DNA of 32,150 nt, taken from contig DATFVL010000107.1 of NCBI GenBank assembly GCA_035260325.1, forward strand, positions 1 through 32,150, given 5' to 3'. The notes beneath the pieces were generated by a model. That model was not told the origin of the DNA. It saw nothing but the letters and a program-made list of their open reading frames with translations, and ran no database searches. The translations under genes were made by a program, and so were the position numbers. Shown in pieces: positions 10,858 through 18,021 of the stretch. The stretch's first letter is position 1. Every line of letters begins with the position of its first letter. The DNA is from Candidatus Methylomirabilota bacterium. GTDB taxonomy: Bacteria > Methylomirabilota > Methylomirabilia > Rokubacteriales > CSP1-6.

Positions 10858-12149
10858 GTGCCCGGCCGGGGAGCGGGTGGACGCGCCGGCGCGCCGACGG
10901 GCGGCGCGGCGGCGGGCGGCTGACCGGCCGGCGGCGCGCCGGGCTGGCGCACGCTCGGCGCGACGCGCGCGCGGTCCTGGACCTTCTCCGCCCCGTCGAC
11001 GATGACCGCCTCGCCGGCCGCGACGCCGGCACGGACCGCGACGGTTCCCTCGTCGCTCGGTCCGGGCTGCACGCGGCGGAGCTGGACGACGTTGTCCTTC
11101 ACCACGAAGACGTACGGGCCCTGCGGTCCACGCTGGATTGCCTCGGCCGGCGCGAGCAGGGCGTCGTGCAGGACGTCGATGAGCACGCGCGCGTTCACGA
11201 ACTGGTTCGGATAGAGCGCGCCGTCCTTGTTCGCGAACGACGCCTTCAGCTTCACGGTGCCGGTGGCCGGATCGATCTGGTTGTCGATCGCGGCGAGGGT
11301 CCCGCTCGCGATCTTCGTGCGTCCCTCGCGGTCGTATGCGTCGACGGGCACGCCGCCGCCCGAGCGGAAGCGGCGGAGAATCGGCGGCAGGCTGTCCTCG
11401 GGCACGCTGAAGATGAGCGCGATCGGCTCGAGCTGCGTGATGACGACGAGGCCGCCCGTGTCCGCGGCCTTGATCACGTTGCCGGGGTCCACGAGACGAA
11501 GGCCGACGCGGCCGGTGATCGGCGCGGTGATCCGGCAGTACGTGAGCTGGAGCTTGATCGCGTCGATGTTGCCCGCGTTCATCTTGATCACGGCCTCGGC
11601 CTGGTTGACGACCATCTGCTGCGTGTCGAGCTGCTGACGCGCGATCATCTCCCGCTCAGCCAGCCGCGTGTAGCGCTCGAGGTCGAGGCGCGCGTTCGCG
11701 AGGTTCGCCTGGTCGCGCGCGAGCTGCCCTTCCGCCTGGACGAGCTGCGCCTGGAAGGGGCGGGGATCGATCTCGGCGATCACGTCGCCCGCGTGCACGA
11801 TCTGGCCTTCGGTGAAGGGCGTCCGCATGAGCTGCCCGTCGACGCGGCTCTTCACCGTGACGGTGTTGAGCGGGGTGACCGTGCCGAGCGCGGTCTGGTA
11901 GACCGTCAGATCGCCGGTGCGGACGGGCATGACGACGACCGGAACGGGCCGCGCCTCTTGTCCACCGCCGCCGGCGGCCCCGCTGCCGGCGGCCTTCGCC
12001 GGCTGCATCTTGCCCTGGCGCCCGTGGGCGATCCAGGCGCCGACGCCGACCAGCGCGGCGAGGACGATGAGGATGACCCAGAGCCGGCGACGGCTGCCGC
12101 GAGCGCCGAGTCCCCGAGCGTCCCGATCTTCTCCGCTGTCTCCTTGCAC
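10854..12149 (-). CDS. mdtA: RND efflux periplasmic adaptor (membrane fusion protein), MdtA-like
   Basis: The GTG start at 12149 has AGGAGGG at 12155-12161, 5 nt upstream. The 431 residues begin with a basic segment and one TM anchor (about 23-42, [19 protein letters not shown]), with no lipobox cysteine. Then come the HlyD-type lipoyl half-motif ([18 protein letters not shown]), an alpha-helical hairpin rich in Gln and Ala, and the second lipoyl half ([19 protein letters not shown]). Beta-barrel and membrane-proximal domains follow, and the tail (about 390-431) is rich in Pro and Ala. It should bridge the MdtBC pump to an outer-membrane channel encoded elsewhere. It is the first gene of the operon; the promoter should lie in 12150-12426. 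Confidence 0.9.
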   Translation of the reverse strand: MQGDSGEDRDARGLGARGSRRRLWVILIVLAALVGVGAWIAHGRQGKMQPAKAAGSGAAGGGGQEARPVPVVVMPVRTGDLTVYQTALGTVTPLNTVTVKSRVDGQLMRTPFTEGQIVHAGDVIAEIDPRPFQAQLVQAEGQLARDQANLANARLDLERYTRLAEREMIARQQLDTQQMVVNQAEAVIKMNAGNIDAIKLQLTYCRITAPITGRVGLRLVDPGNVIKAADTGGLVVITQLEPIALIFSVPEDSLPPILRRFRSGGGVPVDAYDREGRTKIASGTLAAIDNQIDPATGTVKLKASFANKDGALYPNQFVNARVLIDVLHDALLAPAEAIQRGPQGPYVFVVKDNVVQLRRVQPGPSDEGTVAVRAGVAAGEAVIVDGAEKVQDRARVAPSVRQPGAPPAGQPPAAAPPVGAPARPPAPRPGT

Positions 12150-12426
12150 CCAGACCCTCCTCGGATGGACGATGCGCGCGCCCTGCGGGCTATTTCAACA
12201 CAGAATCTCGTCGACGCGGAAGACGACCGATGACGGCGTGGCGGAGGCGGCGCCCGGCTCGAGGACACCCTCCTCACTTGTGACTGACGAACGACCGGGG
12301 AGTCGGTTGACCGTCCGGCGAATCCCCGGCGTCGCGCGCCCCTCGTAAACCGATCGGCGGCACCGTCGTCTGCAGAGTCATGAGAGAACGTCAGCGGTCG
12401 TGCCCTCCAGGCCGCGGTAGGGCCTC
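12150..12426. other. Divergent intergenic region, mdtABC / proline-rich protein
   Basis: This 277-bp stretch separates the efflux operon from the plus-strand secreted protein and must contain both promoters. No convincing -35/-10 pair was found. A 7-bp perfect stem (CCGGGGA at 12295-12301, TCCCCGG at 12323-12329) may be an operator or chance in GC-rich DNA. No regulator gene is adjacent. Confidence 0.4.
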
Positions 12427-12879
12427 ATGTTGACCCGCGCGCTGGGCGTCGTATGCCTGCTCGTTGCGGTCCCCGTACTGGTGACCGTGAGTACCCAGGC
12501 CCAGGAGCGTCGAGGGCGTGAGCGGGAGGAGGAGCGTCGGGAGTTCGAGCGCCGCGACGAGCGCCCGTGGCGCTTCGAGCGTGGATTCGGCTGGCGCTTC
12601 GAGCACCGTCCCGGAGTCTGGTCACCGTATTACGCCTGGTGGTGGACGGAGGGCCATGTCGTGCTCCTTCCGGTCCCCACGGTGCGCGTGATCCAGTACC
12701 CGCACGGCCGGTACGAGCTGCAGGGAGACGGGATCGCCGTCCCGTATCAGTGGGTCTGGGTTCCGACGCAGCCACCCGTCCCACCGCCACCGCCCGTCGC
12801 CGCGCCACCGCCGCCGCCAACCGCACCGCCGCCCGCCGGCTCGGCTCCTCCCGCGCCTCCGCCGCCTCCTCCGCGGTGA
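12427..12879 (+). CDS. Secreted proline-rich protein of unknown function
   Basis: A 150-residue protein not assigned to a family. Residues 1-26 form a good Sec signal peptide (hydrophobic LGVVCLLVAVPVLVTV, then AxA-like STQAQ). The next 35 residues are strongly charged, mostly Arg and Glu (REREEERREFERRDERP). An aromatic middle section (WSPYYAWWW, PYQWVWVPTQ) precedes a C-terminal tail, about 115-150, almost entirely Pro and Ala with poly-Pro runs. Charged, aromatic and poly-Pro blocks suggest an extended envelope or periplasmic protein rather than an enzyme. Only a weak AGGG lies 5 nt before the ATG. The gene stands alone between divergent mdtA and the next plus-strand gene. Confidence 0.65.
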   Translation: MLTRALGVVCLLVAVPVLVTVSTQAQERRGREREEERREFERRDERPWRFERGFGWRFEHRPGVWSPYYAWWWTEGHVVLLPVPTVRVIQYPHGRYELQGDGIAVPYQWVWVPTQPPVPPPPPVAAPPPPPTAPPPAGSAPPAPPPPPPR

Positions 12880-13034
12880 AGACCGAGCGGGGCCTTCGGT
12901 TGGCTCGAAAGTGACCGTCCGATCACGGATTGATCGGGCTCGCCGAGGCAGGCTGTCACACAAGCCCCGGATCTTTCTGGAAATTCGATTTCGGTATCAG
13001 ATTTGCGTAGTAGTGCCGCCAGGAGGATTCCGGA

Positions 13035-14111
13035 ATGGCGGTCAATGTAGTGAACGTCAAGACCCTGTCCGCCCTCCGGGTGCTGGTTACCGAAAACTCC
13101 GCGGTGATCGCGCCCGGGTTCCGGATCATGGGCGCCGGCGTCCGAGTCGGACAATCCTCGGTCGACCTCGTCGGACTGGACTCGCTCGATACACCAGCGC
13201 TCATCGCGCTCGACGTGACCGGAGACGAGACGGTTCCCTTCAGAATGGCCGAGGCGTATGCGTCGGCCCTCGAGGATCCCGACTCGATCCGGCAACTCAT
13301 GCAAGGCGCGCGCGGACGCGTGGGCTGGCCTCCGCGCGTCATCTTCATCGCCGAGCGGCTGTCCGAATCGTTCTTGCTGAGACTGAAGCTCCTCGCCCTT
13401 CCCGCGGTGGATTGCTTCGAGTACCGATGCGTCGAGGCCAACGGCCAGACGAGCCTCCATCTCGACCGTGTCGAGTGCGGCGCGAGGTCGGCCGGTGCCT
13501 CGACCCCGCCGGCCGTCCAGGCGCCGGCGCCATCCCCTACCCGCCAGGACTCACGGCCGTCCGGCTGGCATGACCTCCTCGCGGAGCTCAGCACGAGTCC
13601 CGAAGTCGAATTCCCTCACGCGGACGCCGAGCTGCCCGCGGCTCCGACGCCTGCGGCGCCGCCCAGGGGCGGCGTGCCCGTGCCGGCTCCCGAGGTCACG
13701 CCCGTGTGGAAGAGGTTCGCCGCAAGCCTCGCGGGGGCGCAGGCAGCCGTGGTGGAGCGCGCCGCCGCCTCGGCAGCGCCGCGCGCGCGGGCGGTCCCAG
13801 CGGCGCCGATCGTCGCATCGGGACGGATCGACGACAAGCTCGCGGCGATCCGCGAGTACTTGCAGCGCGAGTTTCCCCTGCTGATGATCTACGATTTCTA
13901 CGAGCCCGAGCGAGGCGCGCACGTCTTCCAGCTGCAAGACAGTCAGGGGATGGTGGCTCACCTCGCGGTCGTCACGTCCGAATTCTTCGACGCGCATCGC
14001 GACACGAAGCTTCTCGCCACGCTCGAGCGGATGCGGCTGGCCGAGGCGATGCGGCGGGCGGGCGGAGCCGGCGTCCGCGTGACGCCGACCCGGGTGGAGC
14101 AGGCGCGCTGA
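13035..14111 (+). CDS. Unknown protein with a degenerate PD-(D/E)XK-like N-terminal domain
   Basis: A 358-residue protein. AGGAGGA at 13021-13027, 7 nt from the ATG, supports this start. Residues 11-145 have the strand-helix order of small endonuclease-fold domains: a helix, then GVRVGQSSVDLVGLDS with Asp44, then PALIALDVTGDE, a helix (AEAYASALED) and a strand (RVIFIAE). Where an active nuclease has E/D-x-K, this protein reads Asp60-Val-Thr62, so the lysine is missing. Residues 150-250 are a low-complexity Pro/Ala linker. Residues 260-350 form a second small domain (IDDKLAAIREYLQREFPLLMIYDFYEPERGAHVFQ region) ending in a helical, basic tail. It ends 3 bp from the convergent DUF4388-like gene. 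The fold is my inference from pattern only; function is unknown. Confidence 0.7.
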   Translation: MAVNVVNVKTLSALRVLVTENSAVIAPGFRIMGAGVRVGQSSVDLVGLDSLDTPALIALDVTGDETVPFRMAEAYASALEDPDSIRQLMQGARGRVGWPPRVIFIAERLSESFLLRLKLLALPAVDCFEYRCVEANGQTSLHLDRVECGARSAGASTPPAVQAPAPSPTRQDSRPSGWHDLLAELSTSPEVEFPHADAELPAAPTPAAPPRGGVPVPAPEVTPVWKRFAASLAGAQAAVVERAAASAAPRARAVPAAPIVASGRIDDKLAAIREYLQREFPLLMIYDFYEPERGAHVFQLQDSQGMVAHLAVVTSEFFDAHRDTKLLATLERMRLAEAMRRAGGAGVRVTPTRVEQAR

Positions 14112-14114
14112 AGG

Positions 14115-14699
14115 TCAGTCCTTGGCGCGGCTGGTGTGGGCGAGCCGCGCGCGAACCCGCTCCGTAAAACGGGCCGCCTTGTCGCGATCCCCGAGCTCAC
14201 GGGCGAGGCTCTCGATCACGTCGTTCAGGCTCGTCGCTCCGCTTCGCGCCGCCCGCGTCAGGTGCTCGTTGCAGACCACTCGCGCCATCGGACCGAGATA
14301 CTCCACGAGCTCCGCCTCGAGGATCGCGCTGCTTCGATTCAGGCTCGTCGGCATGGGCCCCGTGGCGGCTGCGCCGCCGTCACCGGTGTCGCCGGCCGCG
14401 CCGCCCAGCAGGGTCAGCAGCTCAGCCGTCGGCGGCAGCTCCGCCTGCGACTCGTGCTGGAGGAGTCCGTCCGAGAAGCTCAGGCGTCCACCGGTGATCC
14501 GCGCGATCGACGTCACGGCCGCCAACCCGGTCTGCAGCCCGAAGCCCACGGCGCTGATGGTCCCGCCGCGCAGCACGAAGCGGACGGAATGGTTGTCGGA
14601 CGTCGTGATGAATACCGTGCCGGTCCGGCCCTCGGCGCTGAGCCGCCGCACCTCGCCGATCAATTCACGATAACCGAGGCCCGCGTCGCCGCTCTTCAC
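14115..14699 (-). CDS. DUF4388/PATAN-like protein with a C-terminal helical domain
   Basis: A 194-residue protein with a GTG start at 14699. Residues 8-95 resemble the PATAN/DUF4388 domain: ELIGEVRRLSAEGRTGTVFI, a strand with VRFVLRGGTISAVGFG, a helix (GLAAVTSIAR) and the closing GGRLSFSDG. A Gly/Ala linker follows (98-115). Residues 120-190 resemble the small helical domain (DUF8082 type) often found at the C-terminus of bacterial Ser/Thr kinases and regulators (AELVEYLGPMARVVCNEHL). Such proteins usually act as adaptors in signalling, motility or polarity. It lies 38 bp downstream of the Cache-HAMP sensor on the same strand, so it may be that sensor's partner. No catalytic motif is visible. 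The ribosome site is weak. Confidence 0.7.
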   Translation of the reverse strand: MKSGDAGLGYRELIGEVRRLSAEGRTGTVFITTSDNHSVRFVLRGGTISAVGFGLQTGLAAVTSIARITGGRLSFSDGLLQHESQAELPPTAELLTLLGGAAGDTGDGGAAATGPMPTSLNRSSAILEAELVEYLGPMARVVCNEHLTRAARSGATSLNDVIESLARELGDRDKAARFTERVRARLAHTSRAKD

Positions 14700-14737
14700 C
14701 GGACCGTCAGGCGCCGAAGCGCAATCCGCTCAGGGTC

Positions 14738-15862
14738 TCACGACCGCGTGACCCCGCCGCCGAGGACCGGGGGGTGGTCGCGCACCAGCACTCGCTGGTC
14801 TGCGCCGAGGCGTTTCATCGCCGCCTCGACGCTGCTCTTCAGCCGGTCGATGGCCCGGGCGAGCCCGCCGATCTCGTCGGAGCGGTCGACCTCGTCGATC
14901 GCCGCGGCCAGGTTGCCGCGGCTGATGTCGTTGGCCATCGCGGTCAGGTTGCGTATCGGCTGCGTGAGACGCGGGGCCAGCAGGCTCGACAGGAGGGCCA
15001 CGAACAGGACGCTCGCCCCCAGGAGGAGCAACGCATTACGGTTCGCCTCGGCGAGCGGCGCGTAGGCCTCGGCGTAGTCCTGCTGGGTGACCAGCGTCCA
15101 GCCCTGGTCCGTCTTCTGTGCGTAGGCGACGATGTCCTTGCCGGCCTCTCTGAAGACGACTTTCTTCTTGGACTCGTAACCCAAGGCCAGAAGCGCGGGG
15201 TGCGTCGCGAGCGCGCCGCGAGCCTTCGGATGCGCGATGACATTCCCCTTGTCGTCCACCAGGAACGCGTACCCGGTCTCGCCGATGCGGACCGCGGTGA
15301 TCTTTGCCGAGAGATCGTCGATCGCCATCGCGATGGCGAGCACGCCGACCCTCCAACCGTCCTCGGAGACGATCGGCACCGACAGGATGAAGGCGGGCCT
15401 TCCCGTCGTCTTGCTGATCACGACCTGCCGACCCAGGGGTGCGCCGCCCATGGCTTGCTGGACGTACTCGCGGTCGCCGTAGTCCTTCGGCGCTTCCTTG
15501 TCGCTCCGCGCGACGTTCATCCCATTGGGCCCGACGGTGTGGGCGAGGAAGACCCAGGGATACTGACGGGCGATCGACTGCAGCAGCGGCGCCTGCCGGC
15601 GGGTGGCCATCGACACCATGTCGTCGACACTGGCATTCTGCCTGAGCAGCCTGGCGTGTTGGTCGACCCAGGCATTGACGTAGCTGACGGCGTTGTCCGC
15701 CTGCGTGCCGAGACGCTCGTCGATATTGCGCGAGAGGTACTCCAGCGACGCCCGATAGTCCACGTACCATATCGCGCCGAGCGGAACGACGGTCACGGCG
15801 ATCAGAGTGATGAAGAGCTTGGGAAGGATTCCAAAGTGGATCGAAAGCCTCTTGCCTCTCAC
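14738..15862 (-). CDS. Membrane sensor: dCache_1 domain plus HAMP, no output domain
   Basis: I place the start at GTG 15862 because AAGGAGGA (15867-15874) lies directly before it; a longer frame starting at 15931 adds 23 residues with no ribosome site. The 374-residue protein has a first TM helix (about 13-33, LFITLIAVTVVPLGAIWYV) and a long periplasmic dCache domain (35-280) with SVPIVSEDGWRVGVLAIAM and IGETGYAFLVDDKGNVIAHP. A second TM helix (about 283-303) leads into a HAMP domain (LTQPIRNLTAMANDISRGNL through EIGGLARAIDRLKSSVE). It then stops after about 25 residues. No methyl-accepting, kinase, cyclase or phosphatase domain follows, so it must signal through a partner. The next gene on the same strand is the DUF4388-like protein. 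Confidence 0.82.
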   Translation of the reverse strand: MRGKRLSIHFGILPKLFITLIAVTVVPLGAIWYVDYRASLEYLSRNIDERLGTQADNAVSYVNAWVDQHARLLRQNASVDDMVSMATRRQAPLLQSIARQYPWVFLAHTVGPNGMNVARSDKEAPKDYGDREYVQQAMGGAPLGRQVVISKTTGRPAFILSVPIVSEDGWRVGVLAIAMAIDDLSAKITAVRIGETGYAFLVDDKGNVIAHPKARGALATHPALLALGYESKKKVVFREAGKDIVAYAQKTDQGWTLVTQQDYAEAYAPLAEANRNALLLLGASVLFVALLSSLLAPRLTQPIRNLTAMANDISRGNLAAAIDEVDRSDEIGGLARAIDRLKSSVEAAMKRLGADQRVLVRDHPPVLGGGVTRS

Positions 15863-15866
15863 GCCA

Positions 15867-15874
15867 TCCTCCTT
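15867..15874 (-). promoter_or_regulatory. Strong Shine-Dalgarno site deciding the sensor start
   Basis: On the minus strand this reads AAGGAGGA, 4 nt before GTG at 15862-15860. It lies inside the longer open frame, which has no comparable site near its GTG at 15931. It is the main reason to prefer the shorter protein. Confidence 0.7.
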
Positions 15875-16103
15875 CGTCAGCGAGCGCGCGCCCTCTTGGC
15901 CCATCGGCCTCTCCCGGGCGATGTCGCTCACCTGCCCGACAGAGGGATGCGAGGGCGCTGCCAGGAGTTGCGCGCGGTCAGTTCCCCGAAAATGCTCGCA
16001 GGAGAAGCAACTTGCGCCCCGCCAGTCGCGAATCGTGATCGCCCAGGCCGAGACACCGTGGCAATACAGGTGACAGATTGGGCTGCGAACCCTGATGTTT
16101 AGA
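15875..16103. other. Intergenic region between tRNA-Val and the sensor gene
   Basis: About 230 bp after the tRNA 3' end and before the sensor ribosome site, both on the minus strand. No T-run terminator, conserved RNA or credible short gene was recognised. It probably holds the sensor promoter. Confidence 0.4.
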
Positions 16104-16179
16104 TGGTGGGCGGCGCAGGGCTCGAACCTGCGACCTCAGCCTTGTAAGGGCTGCGCTCTCCCAGCTGAGCTAGCCGCCC
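16104..16179 (-). tRNA. tRNA-Val (anticodon TAC)
   Basis: On the minus strand the 76-nt sequence folds into a complete cloverleaf. The acceptor stem pairs GGGCGGC with GCCGCCC. The D-arm contains GCTCAGCTGGGAGAGC. The anticodon stem CAGCC/GGCTG encloses CTTACAA, giving anticodon TAC (reads GUA and related valine codons). The T-arm is GCAGG-TTCGAGC-CCTGC. The discriminator A is followed by a genome-encoded CCA at 16104-16106. It lies 21 bp downstream of the oxidoreductase gene on the same strand. Confidence 0.97.
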
Positions 16180-16200
16180 GTCGGAGGGCTCGCGCTTACT

Positions 16201-18021
16201 CTACCTCAGATCCAGCGTGGCCAGGCGCGACGCCGTCGGGATCCCCTCGCCGTCCCAGCCGCGGAGGGCGTAGTACTCGTCGAGCATCGCGGAGAGCTCG
16301 TCGGGCGGGCAGTAGGCGCCGGCCGAGGGCCCGTCGGGGATGGGCTCGTGCATCACCTTCCACGGGAGCGCGTCCTGGGTGCGCCGCACGCCCTCGCGCA
16401 CGTTGAAGAGGCGCTCGAGGTTGATGATGCGCTCGCCGGCGCGCTCGAGCTCCTCGAGCGTCATGTCCCAGCCGGTGACGGCGCGCACCATGCGCGCGTA
16501 GGGCTCCTCGAGGAAGAGGCCGAAGCCGCGCTCGGCGGTGAAGCGGCACATGACGAGGGAATCGCCGATGGCGGTGAAGTGCTGGCTCCGGACGGCGAAG
16601 GCCGGCTTGCCCTTGGTGCCGCGCCGGTCGAACCCCTGCGCGTATTGCGGCGTCGGGCGCGTGTCGTGGTGGCTCCCGCCGCGCGTCGCCGTCGCGTAGC
16701 CGATCGAGAGGCCCTTGAGCGCGCGCGCCGAGTGGGCCGGCAGCTCGAGCCGCTTCACCGCGTAGACGAGCTTCGTGCCCTCGGGGTGGACCTGCTCGGC
16801 GAGCCGCCAGGCGCCCTCGGCGAGCCGCGCGCCGAACCCGTCGCGGCGCGCCGTCATCTCGACGAGCTTCAGCATCCCGCGCCAGTTCCCCCAGCCGAAG
16901 TCCACGCCGAGGTCCTTGGTCGTCAGCCAGCCGCGCTCGAGCGCCTCGCAGACGAAAGCGAGCGTAACGCCCATCGTGATCGTGTCCATCCCGAGGAGGT
17001 CGCAGAGGTCGTTGGCGAGGATGAGCGCCTCGGGGTTCGCGATGCCGAGCATCGGCCCGAGCGCGAAGATGGTCTCGTACTCGGGCATCTTCGCCTTCGT
17101 CCCGGCGAACTCGCCCTCGGCGATCGCGTACTGCTTGCCGCAGGCGACGGGGCACTTGAGGCACGTCGTGTCGCGGTCGTGGTAGTGGGCCTTCATCTCC
17201 TCGCCGCCGACGGCGCGCGCCTCGGCGAAGACCTCGGACTTCATGTTGTAGCTCCCGAGCGCGCCGAGGGCGTTGATCGGGCCGACGAGGACGGGCGTGC
17301 CCCAGGTGGAGAGCGCCTGCGTGCCCTTCTTCAAGGGCTCGCGCGTCTCGTCGATCAGGGCCTTGAGCGCCGCGGGGTCGGCGACCTCGGTCTTCCGGGT
17401 CCCGCGCACGACGACGGCCTTCACGTTCTTTCCGCCCAGCACGGCGCCGATGCCGCCGCGCCCCGAGACGCCCTCGCGGTTCTTCCAGTAGTGCACCATC
17501 GCGGCGAAGCGCACGCGCTGCTCGCCCGCCGGGCCGATGGCGATCGCGTCGGCGTCGGCGCCCTCGGCGGCGACGAGGGCGTTGACGGTGTCGCGCGTCG
17601 TCCGGCCCCAGAGTGGGCCCGCGGGCTTCACCTCGGCGCCGGCCTCGGTGACGAGGACGTAGGACGGCCGCGACGCGCGCCCGGCGATCACCACCGCGTC
17701 GAAGCCGGTGCGCTTGAGCGTCGCGGGGAAACGCCCGCCGAAGGTCGAGTCGAAGAAGAGCTCGGTCAGGGGCGACTTGGTGGCGACGCACGCGCGGCTG
17801 TTGCCGGGCACCGTCGTGTCGGTGATCGGCCCCACGCTGAACACGACGGCGTTCGCGGGGGCGAACGCGTCGGTGCGCGCGGGCACATGGTCGTAGAGCA
17901 GGCGCGCGGCGAGGCCGTTGCCGCCGAGGTAGGCGCGCGCCGTCGCGGCGTCGAGCGGCTCGACGCGCGTGGCGCCGGTGCCGGCGTCGACGAACAGGAT
18001 CCGGCCGCCGTAGCCCTTCAC
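16201..18021 (-). CDS. aor: Aldehyde:ferredoxin oxidoreductase (tungsten-pterin family)
   Basis: GTG at 18021 overlaps the upstream TPR-gene stop (GTGA) and opens a normal AOR N-terminus (GYGGRILFVDAGTG); the open frame upstream of it is a shadow of the TPR gene. The 606 residues carry the cofactor-binding GRGGIGAVLGGKNVKAV (187-203), the [4Fe-4S] ligands Cys287, Cys290, Cys294 (TTCLKCPVACGKQ) and Cys492 (IGDSLVMCRFT), and Glu315 in PEYETIFALGP. Cysteine spacing closely follows Pyrococcus AOR. Known members oxidise aldehydes to acids, reduce ferredoxin and bind tungsten with two pyranopterins; some act on aromatic acyl-CoAs. It is cytoplasmic, yet its two upstream neighbours are exported TPR proteins. 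The substrate is unknown. Confidence 0.92.
   Translation of the reverse strand: MKGYGGRILFVDAGTGATRVEPLDAATARAYLGGNGLAARLLYDHVPARTDAFAPANAVVFSVGPITDTTVPGNSRACVATKSPLTELFFDSTFGGRFPATLKRTGFDAVVIAGRASRPSYVLVTEAGAEVKPAGPLWGRTTRDTVNALVAAEGADADAIAIGPAGEQRVRFAAMVHYWKNREGVSGRGGIGAVLGGKNVKAVVVRGTRKTEVADPAALKALIDETREPLKKGTQALSTWGTPVLVGPINALGALGSYNMKSEVFAEARAVGGEEMKAHYHDRDTTCLKCPVACGKQYAIAEGEFAGTKAKMPEYETIFALGPMLGIANPEALILANDLCDLLGMDTITMGVTLAFVCEALERGWLTTKDLGVDFGWGNWRGMLKLVEMTARRDGFGARLAEGAWRLAEQVHPEGTKLVYAVKRLELPAHSARALKGLSIGYATATRGGSHHDTRPTPQYAQGFDRRGTKGKPAFAVRSQHFTAIGDSLVMCRFTAERGFGLFLEEPYARMVRAVTGWDMTLEELERAGERIINLERLFNVREGVRRTQDALPWKVMHEPIPDGPSAGAYCPPDELSAMLDEYYALRGWDGEGIPTASRLATLDLR

Noticed and set aside
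12295-12329. Seven-bp stem CCGGGGA/TCCCCGG as a terminator or operator
   Set aside because: Short, no T-run and expected by chance at this GC content; noted only in the intergenic entry.
12781-12875. CCG/CCA-rich repetitive tract as a microsatellite or CRISPR-like repeat
   Set aside because: It is the poly-Pro/Ala coding tail of the secreted protein; no regular spacer structure.
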